This document shows, piece by piece, positions 24,782 to 34,436 of a DNA stretch of 64,000 bases. Below the pieces are notes generated by a model. It was not told the DNA's origin, did no database searches, and saw only the letters and a program-made list of their open reading frames with translations. This stretch comes from Chloroflexia bacterium SDU3-3 (GTDB lineage: Bacteria; Chloroflexota; Chloroflexia; Chloroflexales; Roseiflexaceae). The stretch lies in the NCBI GenBank assembly GCA_009268125.1, contig WBOU01000006.1, positions 186,001 to 250,000 of the forward strand, written 5' to 3'. The position numbers and the translations under genes are program-made. The stretch's first letter is position 1, and every line of letters starts with the position of its first letter.

Positions 24782-27151
24782 ATGCGACGCGCGTTGCTGC
24801 TATCCGTCCTTGCTGCCGCCCTGCTGATCGCCCCCGCGCCCCACGCGGCCGCCCAGGCGAAAGTCCAGCGTGGCAGCGTCCACTTTAGCTCGGTGGTTGA
24901 GTGGCAGGGCGGGCTTGCCGAAGGCATCCAGATAACCAACAACGACAACGGCGAGATCCGGCTCGCCGACGGCAAGATCGAGGGCACCTACACCTCCGGT
25001 CTCACCAAGACCGACTTCCCCGCCAACGCCCTCGGCGCGGTCTGGCAGGCTAGCGTGCCCGCCGAGGCCGAGCTACGCCTTGAGGCGCGCGGCGGCCCCA
25101 CCCCAGAGACTCTGGGCGACTGGCAGCAGCTGCCCACCAGCGACGCCCGCTCGCAGAGCGCCGACGGGGCCTTCGCCACCGAGTCGCTGATCGCCCTGCC
25201 CGAGGAGAGCCAGTACCTCCAGGTGCGGGCCAGCTTCAAGGCCAAGGCGCTCAACGCCTCGCCGGTGGTGCAGGAGCTAGAGCTAAGCTACCTCAACGGC
25301 AACAGCGGCCCCACGCTCTCGCCCGCGCTCACGCGGGTGGCGGCCCCCTTCGGCCCCGCTACGCTCACCCCAGCCCCGCAGATCATCCCGCGCGCCGACT
25401 GGAGCGGTGCGGCGGCCAGCCCGCAGATCTCGCGGCAGGCCCCACACGGCATCATCATCCACCAGATCGGCAGCACAGCAGCGGTGACCAACACGCTCTC
25501 GTTCCTGCGCGCCGTGGCCTCGTACCAGGCCGAGGTGCTGGGCTGGGGCGATCTGTCGTACCACTTTGTGGTCGGGCCAGATGGCGACATCCTGCAGGGC
25601 CAGGCGGGCGGCCCCACCGCCAGCATCCCGCGCTTCGCGGGCGGCGACGATGCCATCCACATCGCGCTGGTGGGCGGCGGCGCGGCCAGCGAGGCCCAGC
25701 AGCGCGCCCTGGCCAGCCTGATCGCCTGGCTCGGCGAGGCCTTCGAGATCGCGCCGCTCGGCCAGCACAGCGTGGCCAACGGCAGCGGCACCAGCGCCCG
25801 CGCCAACGTGGCGGCGCATAGCGAGGCCGTGCCCGGCGTGGCCGATCCATCGGCGGCGCTCGCGGGCCAGATCGCCAGCCTGCGCCAGGCCGCCGACACC
25901 GCCACCGTGCGCTCGCGCTGGTACTTCGCCGAGGGCAACACCTTCAACTACCAAGAGCGCCTGTCGGTGCTGAACACCAGCGCCAGCACGGCCAGCGTGC
26001 GCTTCCGCCTGCTGCGCCAGCCCGGCCCCGCCGAGGAGCGCACGGTGACGCTGCAGGGCAATGGCCGCTACGATCTGCAGATCAACAGCATCTTCAGCGA
26101 CACCACCGATGTGCCCGCGATCGTGGAGGCCAACCAGCCGATCATCGCCGAGCGCTTCATGGATTTCCAGACCGACATCACCACCAGCCCGGGCGTGCAG
26201 ATGCTCCAGCGCGTCTGGTACTTCGCCGAGGGCTCCACCGACGGCTCATTCAAGACCTACCTGGCCCTGTTCAACCCGCAGGCCACCCAGGTGAGCGCCA
26301 CGCTCACCTATATGAAGGGCGACGGCACCACCGCCGAGCAGAAGGTCGAGATCCCGCCGATGCAGCGCAGCGTGGTGGCGGTGGACAGCGTGCTGCCCGG
26401 CGTGGGCTTCGGCACGCGCGTGATCGCCAGCCAGCCGATCGTGGCCGAGCGCACCATGATCTTTGGGCCGGGCAGCACCACCAACAGCGGCGGCGTGCAC
26501 ACCGCGCCGGGCGTGGCCCAGCTGGCCCAGCGCTGGTACTTCGCCGAGGGCACCACCCAGCCGCCGTTCACCATGGCCGTGCTGGTGCTGAACCCCAACG
26601 CCCAGCCCGCCAACGTGGCTGTCACCTTCTCGAACGCCGACGGCGTGTCGCTGACCCGCCGCTACGCGGTGCCGCCCACCTCGCGGCTGGCCATCAACGT
26701 CAACGAGTTCGTGCCCCAGCTGGGCGTGGCCACGGTGATCGAGAGCGACCGCCCGGTGGCCGCCGAGCGCGCCATGTACTGGCGCGACACCAGTGTGGGC
26801 ACCGTCACCCCCGGCACCACCACCACATCCTACACCTGGCGCTTCGCCGATGGCCGCACCAGCGATGGCTTCCAGGAGTACCTGCTGTTCAACAACCCCA
26901 GCAAGAACCAGGCGCGGGTGACGGTGGACTTCGTGCTGGCCGATGGCAGCACCGCCCAGCAGGGCGTGGTGATGCCCGGCAGCTCGCGCTACACCATGGC
27001 GGTGCACCAGCTCTACCCTGGCCAGCGCGCCATCTCGGCCACGGTGCGCGCCACCCAGCCGATCATCGCCGAGCGCTCGCTCTTCCCCAGCGCCCCCACC
27101 GACGCGGGCAACCGTGGCGGCGCGAGCACCTTCGGCGTGCCCGAGCGCTAG
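24782..27151 (+). CDS. Secreted PGRP/amidase-like protein with four WYFAEG-type repeats
   Basis: This 789-residue protein has a signal peptide (1-24), an N-terminal beta domain (residues 30-175) and a PGRP/amidase_2-like region (about 200-345). That region has PRADWSG, the HGIIIHQIGS strand with one of the zinc-ligand histidines, YHFVVGPDGDILQG and an AAHSEAVPG segment. Four repeats of about 110-120 residues follow, each starting RWYFAEG or a variant and ending in IIAERxMxF. Some zinc ligands look displaced, so activity is uncertain. The gene follows the lipoprotein gene by 85 bases in the same direction. Peptidoglycan binding at the cell surface is likely. Confidence 0.8.
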   Translation: MRRALLLSVLAAALLIAPAPHAAAQAKVQRGSVHFSSVVEWQGGLAEGIQITNNDNGEIRLADGKIEGTYTSGLTKTDFPANALGAVWQASVPAEAELRLEARGGPTPETLGDWQQLPTSDARSQSADGAFATESLIALPEESQYLQVRASFKAKALNASPVVQELELSYLNGNSGPTLSPALTRVAAPFGPATLTPAPQIIPRADWSGAAASPQISRQAPHGIIIHQIGSTAAVTNTLSFLRAVASYQAEVLGWGDLSYHFVVGPDGDILQGQAGGPTASIPRFAGGDDAIHIALVGGGAASEAQQRALASLIAWLGEAFEIAPLGQHSVANGSGTSARANVAAHSEAVPGVADPSAALAGQIASLRQAADTATVRSRWYFAEGNTFNYQERLSVLNTSASTASVRFRLLRQPGPAEERTVTLQGNGRYDLQINSIFSDTTDVPAIVEANQPIIAERFMDFQTDITTSPGVQMLQRVWYFAEGSTDGSFKTYLALFNPQATQVSATLTYMKGDGTTAEQKVEIPPMQRSVVAVDSVLPGVGFGTRVIASQPIVAERTMIFGPGSTTNSGGVHTAPGVAQLAQRWYFAEGTTQPPFTMAVLVLNPNAQPANVAVTFSNADGVSLTRRYAVPPTSRLAINVNEFVPQLGVATVIESDRPVAAERAMYWRDTSVGTVTPGTTTTSYTWRFADGRTSDGFQEYLLFNNPSKNQARVTVDFVLADGSTAQQGVVMPGSSRYTMAVHQLYPGQRAISATVRATQPIIAERSLFPSAPTDAGNRGGASTFGVPER

Positions 27152-27178
27152 AGCGCCCGCCACATCCGCACACAACCA

Positions 27179-27213
27179 CGGGCCAGGTGATGCGATCACC
27201 TGGCCCGTTCTTT
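27179..27213 (+). terminator. Rho-independent terminator
   Basis: CGGGCCAGGTGAT and ATCACCTGGCCCG form a perfect 13-bp stem with a GCG loop (27179-27207), followed by TTCTTT. Confidence 0.85.
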
Positions 27214-27305
27214 CGCACCGCGTGGTGCGTGGCCGCGAAAAAAGGCCAGGTGCCACAGCGCTGTGACACCCGGCCCCATGCTTGCCCCATCGCAAGGCGT
27301 GCGCG

Positions 27306-28856
27306 CTACTTCTTCACATAGCAGGGGGTCTTGCCATCCTTCTCAGCTGCGGCGTGGCTGATGATATAGGCCCCGCTGTAGTCTGCGCTGGTCTGGATGT
27401 CGTCGCTGGACATCTTGGTATCGGTGAAGTTGTCCTTGATCGTTGTCAGGCCGATGCCGCCGCCCCAGCGCTCCAGGTTGCGCAGCGTCTCGGGGCCGTT
27501 CTTCACCACGCTGTACGCGCCGTTCTTGTTCGCGCCGCCCGAGGCCTTCTTCAAGAAGTGCTGCACGATCTGCAGCGCGTCGCCCGCCGCCGCCTCGTAG
27601 CCCGCGCTGGCCGAGTGCCAGCCGTAGGCCGGGCCCCAGTGGGTGATGTGCGCCACCATCTGGATCAGCTCCTTCGACCACGAGAGCGCGTACTTGGGAA
27701 CCTTGGCGGTACCGTGCTCCTTGATCGCCTTCCACTGCGCGTCGGCGACCTTCTGCTTGTGGGCCTCGCCCTCGCCGATCTCGACCATGGCCGCCAGGAT
27801 GTGCGGGTTGGCCTGGATGATCGCCAGGGCGTTGTTGCCCTCCTCCACCGCGCCGGTCGCGGTGTTGACCGCCAGCCACTTGTTGCTCTCGAAGCTCACG
27901 CCGATCTTCCGGAAGGCGGCGGCGATGTCGGCATCCTTGAACAGCTCGGTCATGGTGGGGTTCAGGCCGCCAGTGCGCGCGCCCAGGCCGCGCCCCCACG
28001 TCACCATCTGGCTGTCGTAGGCGTTGATCGAGGCCGAGTTGCCCTCGTGCTGCAGCTCCTCCCACACCCACTGCTCGGCCTGCTTGGCCTTGCCCTCGGG
28101 GGTGCTGGCGTCGGCCTGGCCCTGCACCGAGGTCGGGGTGGCGTCGGTGGATGTGCTGCCGTTATGCTCCCAGCCGTACTGGCCGCGATACTTCACTAGG
28201 TTCATGGTCTTGGTGTCGAAGCCCTCGCGGGCCTTCACCACCTCATCCACAAAGGCCTGCTGCTCGGCGGTAAGCGCGGTGGCCAGGCCCTTCTCCTCGT
28301 TGCTCAGCGAGGGCGCGTGGATGACGTAGTCCTGCTTGACCTTCTTGCCATCCTTACCCTTCACCGTCTCCGAGCCTTGGCGGTCGAACTCGCCCACCTC
28401 GGTGGCGTCGGTCTTCACCTCTTTCGAGCCAAGCGTCACGCTGATGCCCTCGCCCTTCTTGCGCGAGGCGCGGGGCAGCGTGGTCATCCAGTTCTCCGCC
28501 GTCACGCCGGTGGCGGGCGTGGGCGCGGGGGCCGGGGTGCCCGTGGGCGCGGGGGCCGCGCTCTTGGGCGTGGGCGTGCCGGTGGGCGTGGGCGCTGGCC
28601 CGGCCACGGGCACAGGGGCGGGCGCGGGTGTGGCACCGCCGCCGCCCGCGTCGGGCGTGGCCTTCAGCTGGATGGTGGGCGCGGCGCTGTCGGCCTCGGC
28701 GGTGGCGGGCTGGCCGTGCATGGGCACGCGGCCAAAGCTGTGGCCAAGGTTGGCGGTGTCGGACACGGCTGCTGCGGAATCACCGGACGGGGAACCAAAG
28801 TCGAACGAAGAGTCAAGCGGGGACTCTGAACCCTTGCGCTTCGTATACACTCGCAT
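27306..28856 (-). CDS. Putative exported effector with eCIS-type N-terminus
   Basis: This 516-residue protein has an N-terminal leader containing LGHSFGRVPMHG (about residues 38-49) and IQLKATP. These resemble the GHDFGRV...H and IQ segments at the start of DUF4157 and other proteins delivered by extracellular contractile injection systems. A Pro/Thr/Ala linker (70-125) follows, then a globular C-terminus with EWNSASINAYDSQ-like and VTWGRGLGARTGGLNPTM segments (residues 265-310) that recall lysozyme or chitosanase-type hydrolases. No eCIS structural gene lies in the window. AAGGAG precedes the ATG by nine bases. The effector label is an inference from N-terminal resemblance. Confidence 0.55.
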   Translation of the reverse strand: MRVYTKRKGSESPLDSSFDFGSPSGDSAAAVSDTANLGHSFGRVPMHGQPATAEADSAAPTIQLKATPDAGGGGATPAPAPVPVAGPAPTPTGTPTPKSAAPAPTGTPAPAPTPATGVTAENWMTTLPRASRKKGEGISVTLGSKEVKTDATEVGEFDRQGSETVKGKDGKKVKQDYVIHAPSLSNEEKGLATALTAEQQAFVDEVVKAREGFDTKTMNLVKYRGQYGWEHNGSTSTDATPTSVQGQADASTPEGKAKQAEQWVWEELQHEGNSASINAYDSQMVTWGRGLGARTGGLNPTMTELFKDADIAAAFRKIGVSFESNKWLAVNTATGAVEEGNNALAIIQANPHILAAMVEIGEGEAHKQKVADAQWKAIKEHGTAKVPKYALSWSKELIQMVAHITHWGPAYGWHSASAGYEAAAGDALQIVQHFLKKASGGANKNGAYSVVKNGPETLRNLERWGGGIGLTTIKDNFTDTKMSSDDIQTSADYSGAYIISHAAAEKDGKTPCYVKK

Positions 28857-29029
28857 CAGTGTATGCTCCTTGCGATGTAGGCAAGCATGTGCAGTTCAAA
28901 AGTACCATAAAGCTCCGCCGATCGTCAATCAGCAAAAGGCGTGCCGATATCACAGATCCGTTATTTTACAAAGAATGACGGGCGCTCGCACCGACAGTGG
29001 TATCACCAGGCCAGATCGAGCTTCTGGCG

Positions 29030-29902
29030 CTACCGCAGCACCAGATCGCTGCGCTGCAGCGACTGCGCGATGCCCGCCTGCAGCGTGCCGCAGGTGGTGA
29101 TCCCCCCGAGGTCGATCCCCAGGCCGATCAGGGTCTGCGCCACCTCGGGGCGAATGCCCGTGATGATGATCTGCGCGCCCAGCAGCCGCGTGGCCTGGGC
29201 CGCGCGGATGATCGCGTTGGCCACCTGGGTGTCCACCACGCTCACGCCGGTGATGTCGAGAATGGCCACCTGTGCGCTGGTCTCCGAGATGCCGCTCAGC
29301 AGCGTGTCCATGATCTGCTGGGCGCGGCGCGAGTCCACCGTGCCGATCAGCGGCAGCACCACCACGTGCTCGCTGATCGCCAGCAGCGGCGTGGAAAGCT
29401 CGGCTAGAGCGTGCGACTGATTCTCGATCACGATCTCGCGGTTGCGGATCTCTTCGATCTCGCGGCGCTTGCGCTCGCTGATGTCGAACGACGAGATCAC
29501 CACCCATGGCAGCAGCGGCGGCTCGCGCAGGATGGGCGTGTAGATCGACTGCGTCCACACATCGTGCCCGGCCACCAGCAGATGCTCCTCAAGCTGCTGC
29601 GGCTGGCCTTGCTGCACGCACTCCCACAGCTGCCGCCCGATCATGGCCTGGGTGTTCTGCTCAAAATCGATCTTGGCCGCATGCTGCTTGGAGTGCAGCA
29701 TCTTGTAGGTCTCGGCGTTGGCGTAGATCAGGGTGTTCTGGCTGGCCGACGCGACCTCCATCACCGCGATAGGGTACGAGGCCTTGTCGCCGATGGCGTC
29801 GAGCACGGCGGCGGCGCGCTGCAGCGCGGCAGCCTCGCGCAGATCGATAGCGATGGTCTCCTGATCCGGGCCGGTAGTGTCAATGTCGGGATGCGATGTC
29901 AT
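29030..29902 (-). CDS. PAS-STAS (RsbR-type) stressosome protein
   Basis: This 290-residue protein has a PAS-like sensor domain (about 30-150, with NTLIYANAETYKMLH and VVISSFDISERKRRE), a short helical linker and a C-terminal STAS domain (165-285). The STAS part shows VVLPLIGTVDSRRAQQIMDTL, VAILDITGVSVVDTQVAN and LGAQIIITGIRPEVAQTL, as in RsbR/RsbS scaffold proteins. These act in cytosolic stressosomes upstream of sigma-factor or second-messenger outputs. The phosphorylatable Thr/Ser positions of STAS appear as DITGVSVVDT. It is monocistronic, with no visible RsbT neighbour. Confidence 0.85.
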   Translation of the reverse strand: MTSHPDIDTTGPDQETIAIDLREAAALQRAAAVLDAIGDKASYPIAVMEVASASQNTLIYANAETYKMLHSKQHAAKIDFEQNTQAMIGRQLWECVQQGQPQQLEEHLLVAGHDVWTQSIYTPILREPPLLPWVVISSFDISERKRREIEEIRNREIVIENQSHALAELSTPLLAISEHVVVLPLIGTVDSRRAQQIMDTLLSGISETSAQVAILDITGVSVVDTQVANAIIRAAQATRLLGAQIIITGIRPEVAQTLIGLGIDLGGITTCGTLQAGIAQSLQRSDLVLR

Positions 29903-30177
29903 GCGGGTTATCTACAATTCTCCAGATCATGGCGATGCTGGGCTTGTGGGTTGGATAAACGATGTCAGCAAGGTGCGCCAGAGCAAGCTCGCAGCACCCA
30001 TGGCAGCGCACACCTGGCCAGGCAGAACGCCAGAAAGGCCCGCACAGGCTTCTTGCCTGAACAGACCTTTGTGCATCATAGCCATCTATCAGTTGTCCAA
30101 ACGTGCGCTTCAATTCAAGAAGATGTTCTAGGCTTGCTTTATTCTATCATACCCCTCTACCTGCGCAAACAACCTCG

Positions 30178-31194
30178 TTAGGGAAGCTGGGCCTCGATGA
30201 TGCTCACCGCTGTATGGGTGGGGATGATCCGCACGACCTGGAAGCCCGCCGCCGCTAGCAGATCGCGGTACTGCTGGGCTGTGCGCTCGTGCCCGCCGTA
30301 CAGCGTGAGCATCACTAGGTCGAATATGGCCAGATACGGCGTCGGCACTCCCTGGTCGGGAAACACGTTCTCGATCAGCAGCAGCGTGCTGCCCGGCTGC
30401 ATGGCCGCGTGGCAGGCCCGCAGCAGTGCGATGGCCTGCTCGTCACCCCAGTCGTGCACCACATTCTTGAGCGTGTAGATGTCGCCGCCAGCGGGCACGG
30501 CCTGAAAGAAATCGCCCGCCACAAAGCGGCAGCGATCGGCAAGCTCGGCGTCGCCTAGGGCCTGCTGTGCGGCTAGCGCGCTATACGGCACGTCGAAGAG
30601 CGTGCCCTGCATGTGTGGGTTGGCGCGCAGGATGGCGACAATGAAGCTGCCGATGCCGCCGCCCACATCCACCACGTGGCGGTAGGGCTGAAAATCGTAG
30701 CATGCGACCACCGAGGCCACATCTTGGTTGAACTGATCGCTCATGAACTGGTTGAAGCGATGCCCAACCTCGGGGTGATCGCGGTAGTACGAAAACGCGT
30801 CGGTGCCCAGCAGATGCGCGAAAGCCTGCTGCCCGGTCATGATCGCGTTTAGGCTGTCGCCCAGCATGCGCTGGGTCTCGGGGTGGTTCACATAGAGGAT
30901 GTTGCTGGCCAGCGACTCGGGGTGATCGGCCCGCAGCACCTCGCCAAGGGGCGTCAGCCCAAAACGCTGCTCGCTGTCGAGGGTAAACAAGCCATAGCTG
31001 GCTAGCCCACGCAGCATGCGGAACAGCGCAGGTGCGTGCGCGCCCGTCGCCTGGGCTAGCTCGTCGGCAGTCTGGGGCTTCGTCGCCAGCAGATCGGCAA
31101 TCCCCAGCTCTACAACCACGTACAATAGATGCGGAACAATCGTGTTGTTCATCTGCATCACCACTGCGGCGGGCGAAAGTGCTCGTTCTTGCAT
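30178..31194 (-). CDS. SAM-dependent O-methyltransferase (methyltransferase-2 type)
   Basis: This 338-residue protein has an N-terminal winged-helix dimerisation domain (LYVVVELGIADLLATKPQ, LFRMLRGLASYGLF) and a Rossmann methyltransferase domain: VVDVGGGIGSFIVAIL (SAM-binding glycine loop), GTLFDVP, VAGDFFQAVP, and LKNVVHDWGDEQAIALL with the catalytic-type His-Asp. This matches O-methyltransferases acting on aromatic or secondary-metabolite hydroxyls. I prefer ATG 31194, seven codons inside the longest frame, because GAGGGG precedes it. It stands alone with no biosynthetic cluster, so the substrate is unknown. Confidence 0.88.
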   Translation of the reverse strand: MQERALSPAAVVMQMNNTIVPHLLYVVVELGIADLLATKPQTADELAQATGAHAPALFRMLRGLASYGLFTLDSEQRFGLTPLGEVLRADHPESLASNILYVNHPETQRMLGDSLNAIMTGQQAFAHLLGTDAFSYYRDHPEVGHRFNQFMSDQFNQDVASVVACYDFQPYRHVVDVGGGIGSFIVAILRANPHMQGTLFDVPYSALAAQQALGDAELADRCRFVAGDFFQAVPAGGDIYTLKNVVHDWGDEQAIALLRACHAAMQPGSTLLLIENVFPDQGVPTPYLAIFDLVMLTLYGGHERTAQQYRDLLAAAGFQVVRIIPTHTAVSIIEAQLP

Positions 31195-31719
31195 AGCCCC
31201 CTCATCTTCATGCATGCAACGGTAGGCTATTCTTGCATAGACCTAACTTTTTTGCAAGCAAACAATTGATAGGACAAATAGTTCTGGCGTTAAACCGTTG
31301 CCTTTCTCAGATCGTCGAACGCTCATCTCTTATGCACTGGGATGCGCAATACTTGCATTCTTTTAGGATGTTGTAGGCAGCTTGCACATCTTTTCCTAAC
31401 TCGACAGGAAAAAGAAAACAGATCAAACTCATCAATCTCTCGTAATCCCGTGCCTATTTTTGCGGTAATAGTAAGAGCCAATCGCAACATGATCAGTGTA
31501 GGCGCTTTGATCAAGAATATGGGTAGGGCCAATGCGTTCTTGTTCAGCAGAACATTTTTACCACAAAGGCAGCAAGACACCAAGGGGACAAATACCACGA
31601 AGACGCGAAGACACGAAGGGGCACGGAGCATGGGGATCAGGGATGGGAATCAGCAAAGCGTTTTTCGTAGCACAAAGACTACGTAAAACATATAGGCTCT
31701 AAGCACATGGGCTGATCGG
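31195..31719. other. Intergenic stretch with dispersed-repeat fragment
   Basis: No convincing gene. 31558-31625 contains a CCACAAAGGCAGCAAGACACC-type word series followed by CACGAAGACGCGAAGACACG, a member of the dispersed 'accaagacaccaagg' family also seen at 37647, 44668 and 53522. Confidence 0.6.
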
Positions 31720-31992
31720 CCCAACGCTTCGTTCACCCGACCCAATGCTTCGTTCACCCGACCCAATGCTTCGTTCACCCGACCCAACGCTTCGTTCACT
31801 CGACCCAACGCTTCATCCACTCGACCCAACGCTTCGTTCACCCGACCCAACGCTTCGTTCACTCGACCCAACGCTTCGTTCACTCGACCCAACGCTTCGT
31901 TCACCCGACCCAACGCTTCGTTCACCCGACCCAACGCTTCGTTCACCCGACCCAACGCTTCGTTCACCCGACCCAACGCTTCGTTCACCCGA
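31720..31992. repeat. Minisatellite: 13 tandem copies of a 21-bp unit
   Basis: The unit CCCAACGCTTCGTTCACCCG plus A repeats 13 times with only scattered C/T changes and one variant (ATCC for GTTC, unit 5). It is open in several frames. On the minus strand each unit encodes NEALGRV, a heptad with coiled-coil spacing. A GTG at 31988 with AGG upstream would start a 112-residue protein of 13 heptads plus a 21-residue tail (frame 31650-31988). Whether it is translated cannot be told. Confidence 0.95.
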
Positions 31993-32102
31993 CCTCACAA
32001 AAAACCCACAGCAGCACATATCTGATTGCTACGCCTTGGAGAAAAAAAGACACCGGCACACGTTCATATGCAAAAGCCACTATCTATCAAAGGTAGCCCA
32101 TC

Positions 32103-32399
32103 ATGCACATCGCCATCCTCATCGGCCACACCATCCTCTGCATCTTGGGCGTGCTTGGCAGCTTCTTTCTCACCACAGGGAGCGTGATCAGCATTGCCAA
32201 CATGCAGGTGCCGTGGGCACCGGCGCTGCTGGTGGCGGCGCTCGGCGTGCCGGTAGTATTTGTCGGGGCGGGTATCTTGGCGTGGGTGGCCAACAGCCTC
32301 TGGGGCCAGGCGCTTACCATCGGCGTGATCGCCTTCCCATGGATCTATCTAGCGCTGTTTGTGCTGGCCATGCTCGTCACCTTCCGTGTGCAGGCCTAG
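32103..32399 (+). CDS. Three-pass membrane protein, unknown
   Basis: 98 residues with hydrophobic segments at about 3-30, 38-64 and 70-95 and almost no charged residues. A weak AAGG precedes the ATG by eight bases. A stem-loop follows directly. No family recognised. Confidence 0.6.
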   Translation: MHIAILIGHTILCILGVLGSFFLTTGSVISIANMQVPWAPALLVAALGVPVVFVGAGILAWVANSLWGQALTIGVIAFPWIYLALFVLAMLVTFRVQA

Positions 32400-32402
32400 C
32401 AT

Positions 32403-32443
32403 GCAGCAGCGACCCCAGACCATAGGTCTGAGGCCGCTGCTGG
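32403..32443 (+). terminator. Stem-loop between convergent genes
   Basis: GCAGCAGCG/CGCTGCTGG outer arms and CAGACC/GGTCTG inner arms form one branched hairpin between the membrane-protein gene and the convergent PfpI gene. Confidence 0.6.
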
Positions 32444-32461
32444 AATGATTGAAGCTATATG

Positions 32462-33016
32462 CTAGTGAGCGTGGATGCCCTCGGCAAACTCCTCGATCAT
32501 CTTCTGGTTGAAGGCGGGGATATCATCAGGCTTGCGGCTGGTCACCAAGCCCTTATCCGTCACCACCTCCTCGTCGACCCAAGTCGCCCCGGCGTTCTGC
32601 AGGTCGGTCTTCAGCGAAGGCCAGGATGTAAGCCTGCGCCCGCGCACCACATCGGCCTCGATCAGCGACCAGGGCGCGTGGCAGATCGCCGCCACCGGCT
32701 TGCCCGCCGCAAAGAAACCGCGCACGAAGGCCACCGCCGGTTCGCTGACGCGCAACTGGTCGGGGTTGGCCACGCCGCCGGGCAGCAGTAGCGCGTCGTA
32801 GTCCTCGGCGCGGGCGGTCTCCACGGTGGCATCCACCGCGAAGCTCTCGGCCTTATCAAAATGCCGCCAGCCCTGCACCGACCCAGGCTTCAGCGAGATG
32901 ATCTGGGTCTTGGCCCCGGCCTGGGCAAGCGCCTTGCGCGGCTCGACCATCTCGCTCTGCTCAAAGCCCTCGGCCACCAAGATAGCTACGGTCTTTCCGG
33001 AAAGATTCGCTGGCAT
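32462..33016 (-). CDS. DJ-1/PfpI family protein
   Basis: This 184-residue protein of the type 1 glutamine-amidotransferase-like fold shows KTVAILVAEGFEQSEMVEP with the conserved Glu and LLLPGGVANPDQLR. The nucleophile elbow is AAICHAPWSLIEA (reactive Cys, His next to it) and TSWPSLKTDLQNAGA follows. It groups with stress-inducible YhbO/PfpI members acting as deglycase, chaperone or peptidase; the exact activity is not decidable. GGAG precedes the ATG. It is transcribed alone. Confidence 0.9.
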   Translation of the reverse strand: MPANLSGKTVAILVAEGFEQSEMVEPRKALAQAGAKTQIISLKPGSVQGWRHFDKAESFAVDATVETARAEDYDALLLPGGVANPDQLRVSEPAVAFVRGFFAAGKPVAAICHAPWSLIEADVVRGRRLTSWPSLKTDLQNAGATWVDEEVVTDKGLVTSRKPDDIPAFNQKMIEEFAEGIHAH

Positions 33017-33191
33017 TCGTTGCTCCTCTCGCTCGTCATTGATGCGTTATGTCGATTCTCAACCCGCGCACCAACCGCGCGGGCAAGCCTACCCATCCAC
33101 GCATTGCACATGGCATGCCATGGGGCGGGCGCACCATGCCGGATGCGCGCCCCAGCACGCATCCGGCCCGACGAACGAGACTGCGCAGGCG

Positions 33192-34175
33192 CTACTTGGC
33201 GTAGCCGTGGGGGTGGGTGCGGTGCCACTCCCAGGCCGAGGCCACAATATCGTCGATGGTGGGGTATTTGGGCTGCCAGCCCAGCTCTTCGCGCAGCTTG
33301 GTGGAGCTGGCGATCAGCTCGGCGGGGTCGCCGGGGCGGCGCGGGCCGATGTCGTAGGGGATGGGGTGGCCCGTGACCTTGCGGGCGGCCTCGACCACCT
33401 CGATATTGCTGAAGCCCCTGCCGTTGCCCAGGTTGTACTTGCGGCTGCCGATGCGTCCGATCGCATCCAAGGCCAGAATATGGGCCGAGGCAAGGTCGAC
33501 CACGTGCACGTAGTCACGCACGCACGAGCCATCGCGGGTGGGGTAGTCGCCACCGAAGATCGTGATCTTCTCGCGCTGGCCGAGCGCCACCTGCAGCACA
33601 ATCGGGATGAGGTGCGTCTCGGGATCGTGGTCCTCGCCACGGTCGGGGGTGTCGCCCGAGGCATTAAAGTAGCGCAGGCAGGCGTGGCGCAGGCCGTAGA
33701 TCTTCTCGTACCAGTGCAGGCAGCGCTCAAGAAAAAACTTCGACTCGCCATAGGGCGAGCCTGGCTCGATGTGCTCATCCGGCTCGATTGGCAGCTTGGT
33801 GGGGTTCTCAAACAGATTGGCGGTGGATGAAAGAATGAAGCGGCTCACGCCATTGGCCACGGCCTGATCCAGCAGATTCACGCCCGCCACCAGGTTGTCG
33901 CGCAGGTACTTAGCGGGCTTCTGCATGCTCTCGCCCACCAGCGTGTAGGACGCGAAGTGCATGATACCGTCGATACCCTTGTGCTCGGCAAACAGCCGCT
34001 CGATATCGGCGGGGTTGTGCAGATCGCCCTGCACGAAAGCCGCGCCAGCGGGCACCGCCGCAGCATGGCCCTGGTAGAGATTATCGAACACCACCACCTC
34101 GTGCCCCGCCGCCAGCAGCTCCGCCGATGTCACGCTGCCAATATATCCGGCACCGCCGGTCACAAGAACTTTCAC
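33192..34175 (-). CDS. galE: UDP-glucose 4-epimerase
   Basis: This 327-residue SDR enzyme interconverts UDP-glucose and UDP-galactose. The N-terminus [12 protein letters not shown] binds NAD; the catalytic motif is YGESK, preceded by the SSTANLF strand; [19 protein letters not shown] and [15 protein letters not shown] are typical epimerase blocks. The longest frame begins far upstream, but GTG 34175 with GGAG seven bases before it gives the normal start at the NAD-binding strand. It could supply galactose metabolism together with the alpha-galactosidase at 45586, though unlinked to it. Confidence 0.93.
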   Translation of the reverse strand: MKVLVTGGAGYIGSVTSAELLAAGHEVVVFDNLYQGHAAAVPAGAAFVQGDLHNPADIERLFAEHKGIDGIMHFASYTLVGESMQKPAKYLRDNLVAGVNLLDQAVANGVSRFILSSTANLFENPTKLPIEPDEHIEPGSPYGESKFFLERCLHWYEKIYGLRHACLRYFNASGDTPDRGEDHDPETHLIPIVLQVALGQREKITIFGGDYPTRDGSCVRDYVHVVDLASAHILALDAIGRIGSRKYNLGNGRGFSNIEVVEAARKVTGHPIPYDIGPRRPGDPAELIASSTKLREELGWQPKYPTIDDIVASAWEWHRTHPHGYAK

Positions 34176-34436
34176 TGCATGCTCCTTCAGTTGCTGCCAT
34201 CGCCGCAGCAGTAGCGCCGAACATCTCGGCTCGGGCGATTGTACCACGGGCAAACAATCGGCCCTGTGGCCGAGCTGCACCCCGACCAACGATGGATCGG
34301 GCAGGATAAACACTGCCTGAAGGGTAGCGGATGAAGCGGTGGGCGGGGCAAAAAACCCATCGGGGCCGCCGAACAACACAAAAGGCACCAAGCATGGTTG
34401 ATCTTGGTGCCTTGAAGTCTTGGGGGTAAAGGCAAG

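Noticed and set aside
28317-28829. Gly/Arg/His-rich frames opposite the effector-like gene and similar frames opposite GalE, LarA-like and DeoR genes
   Set aside because: All are antisense shadows of well-supported genes.
31720-31992. CRISPR array
   Set aside because: Units are direct, abutting 21-base repeats without spacers.
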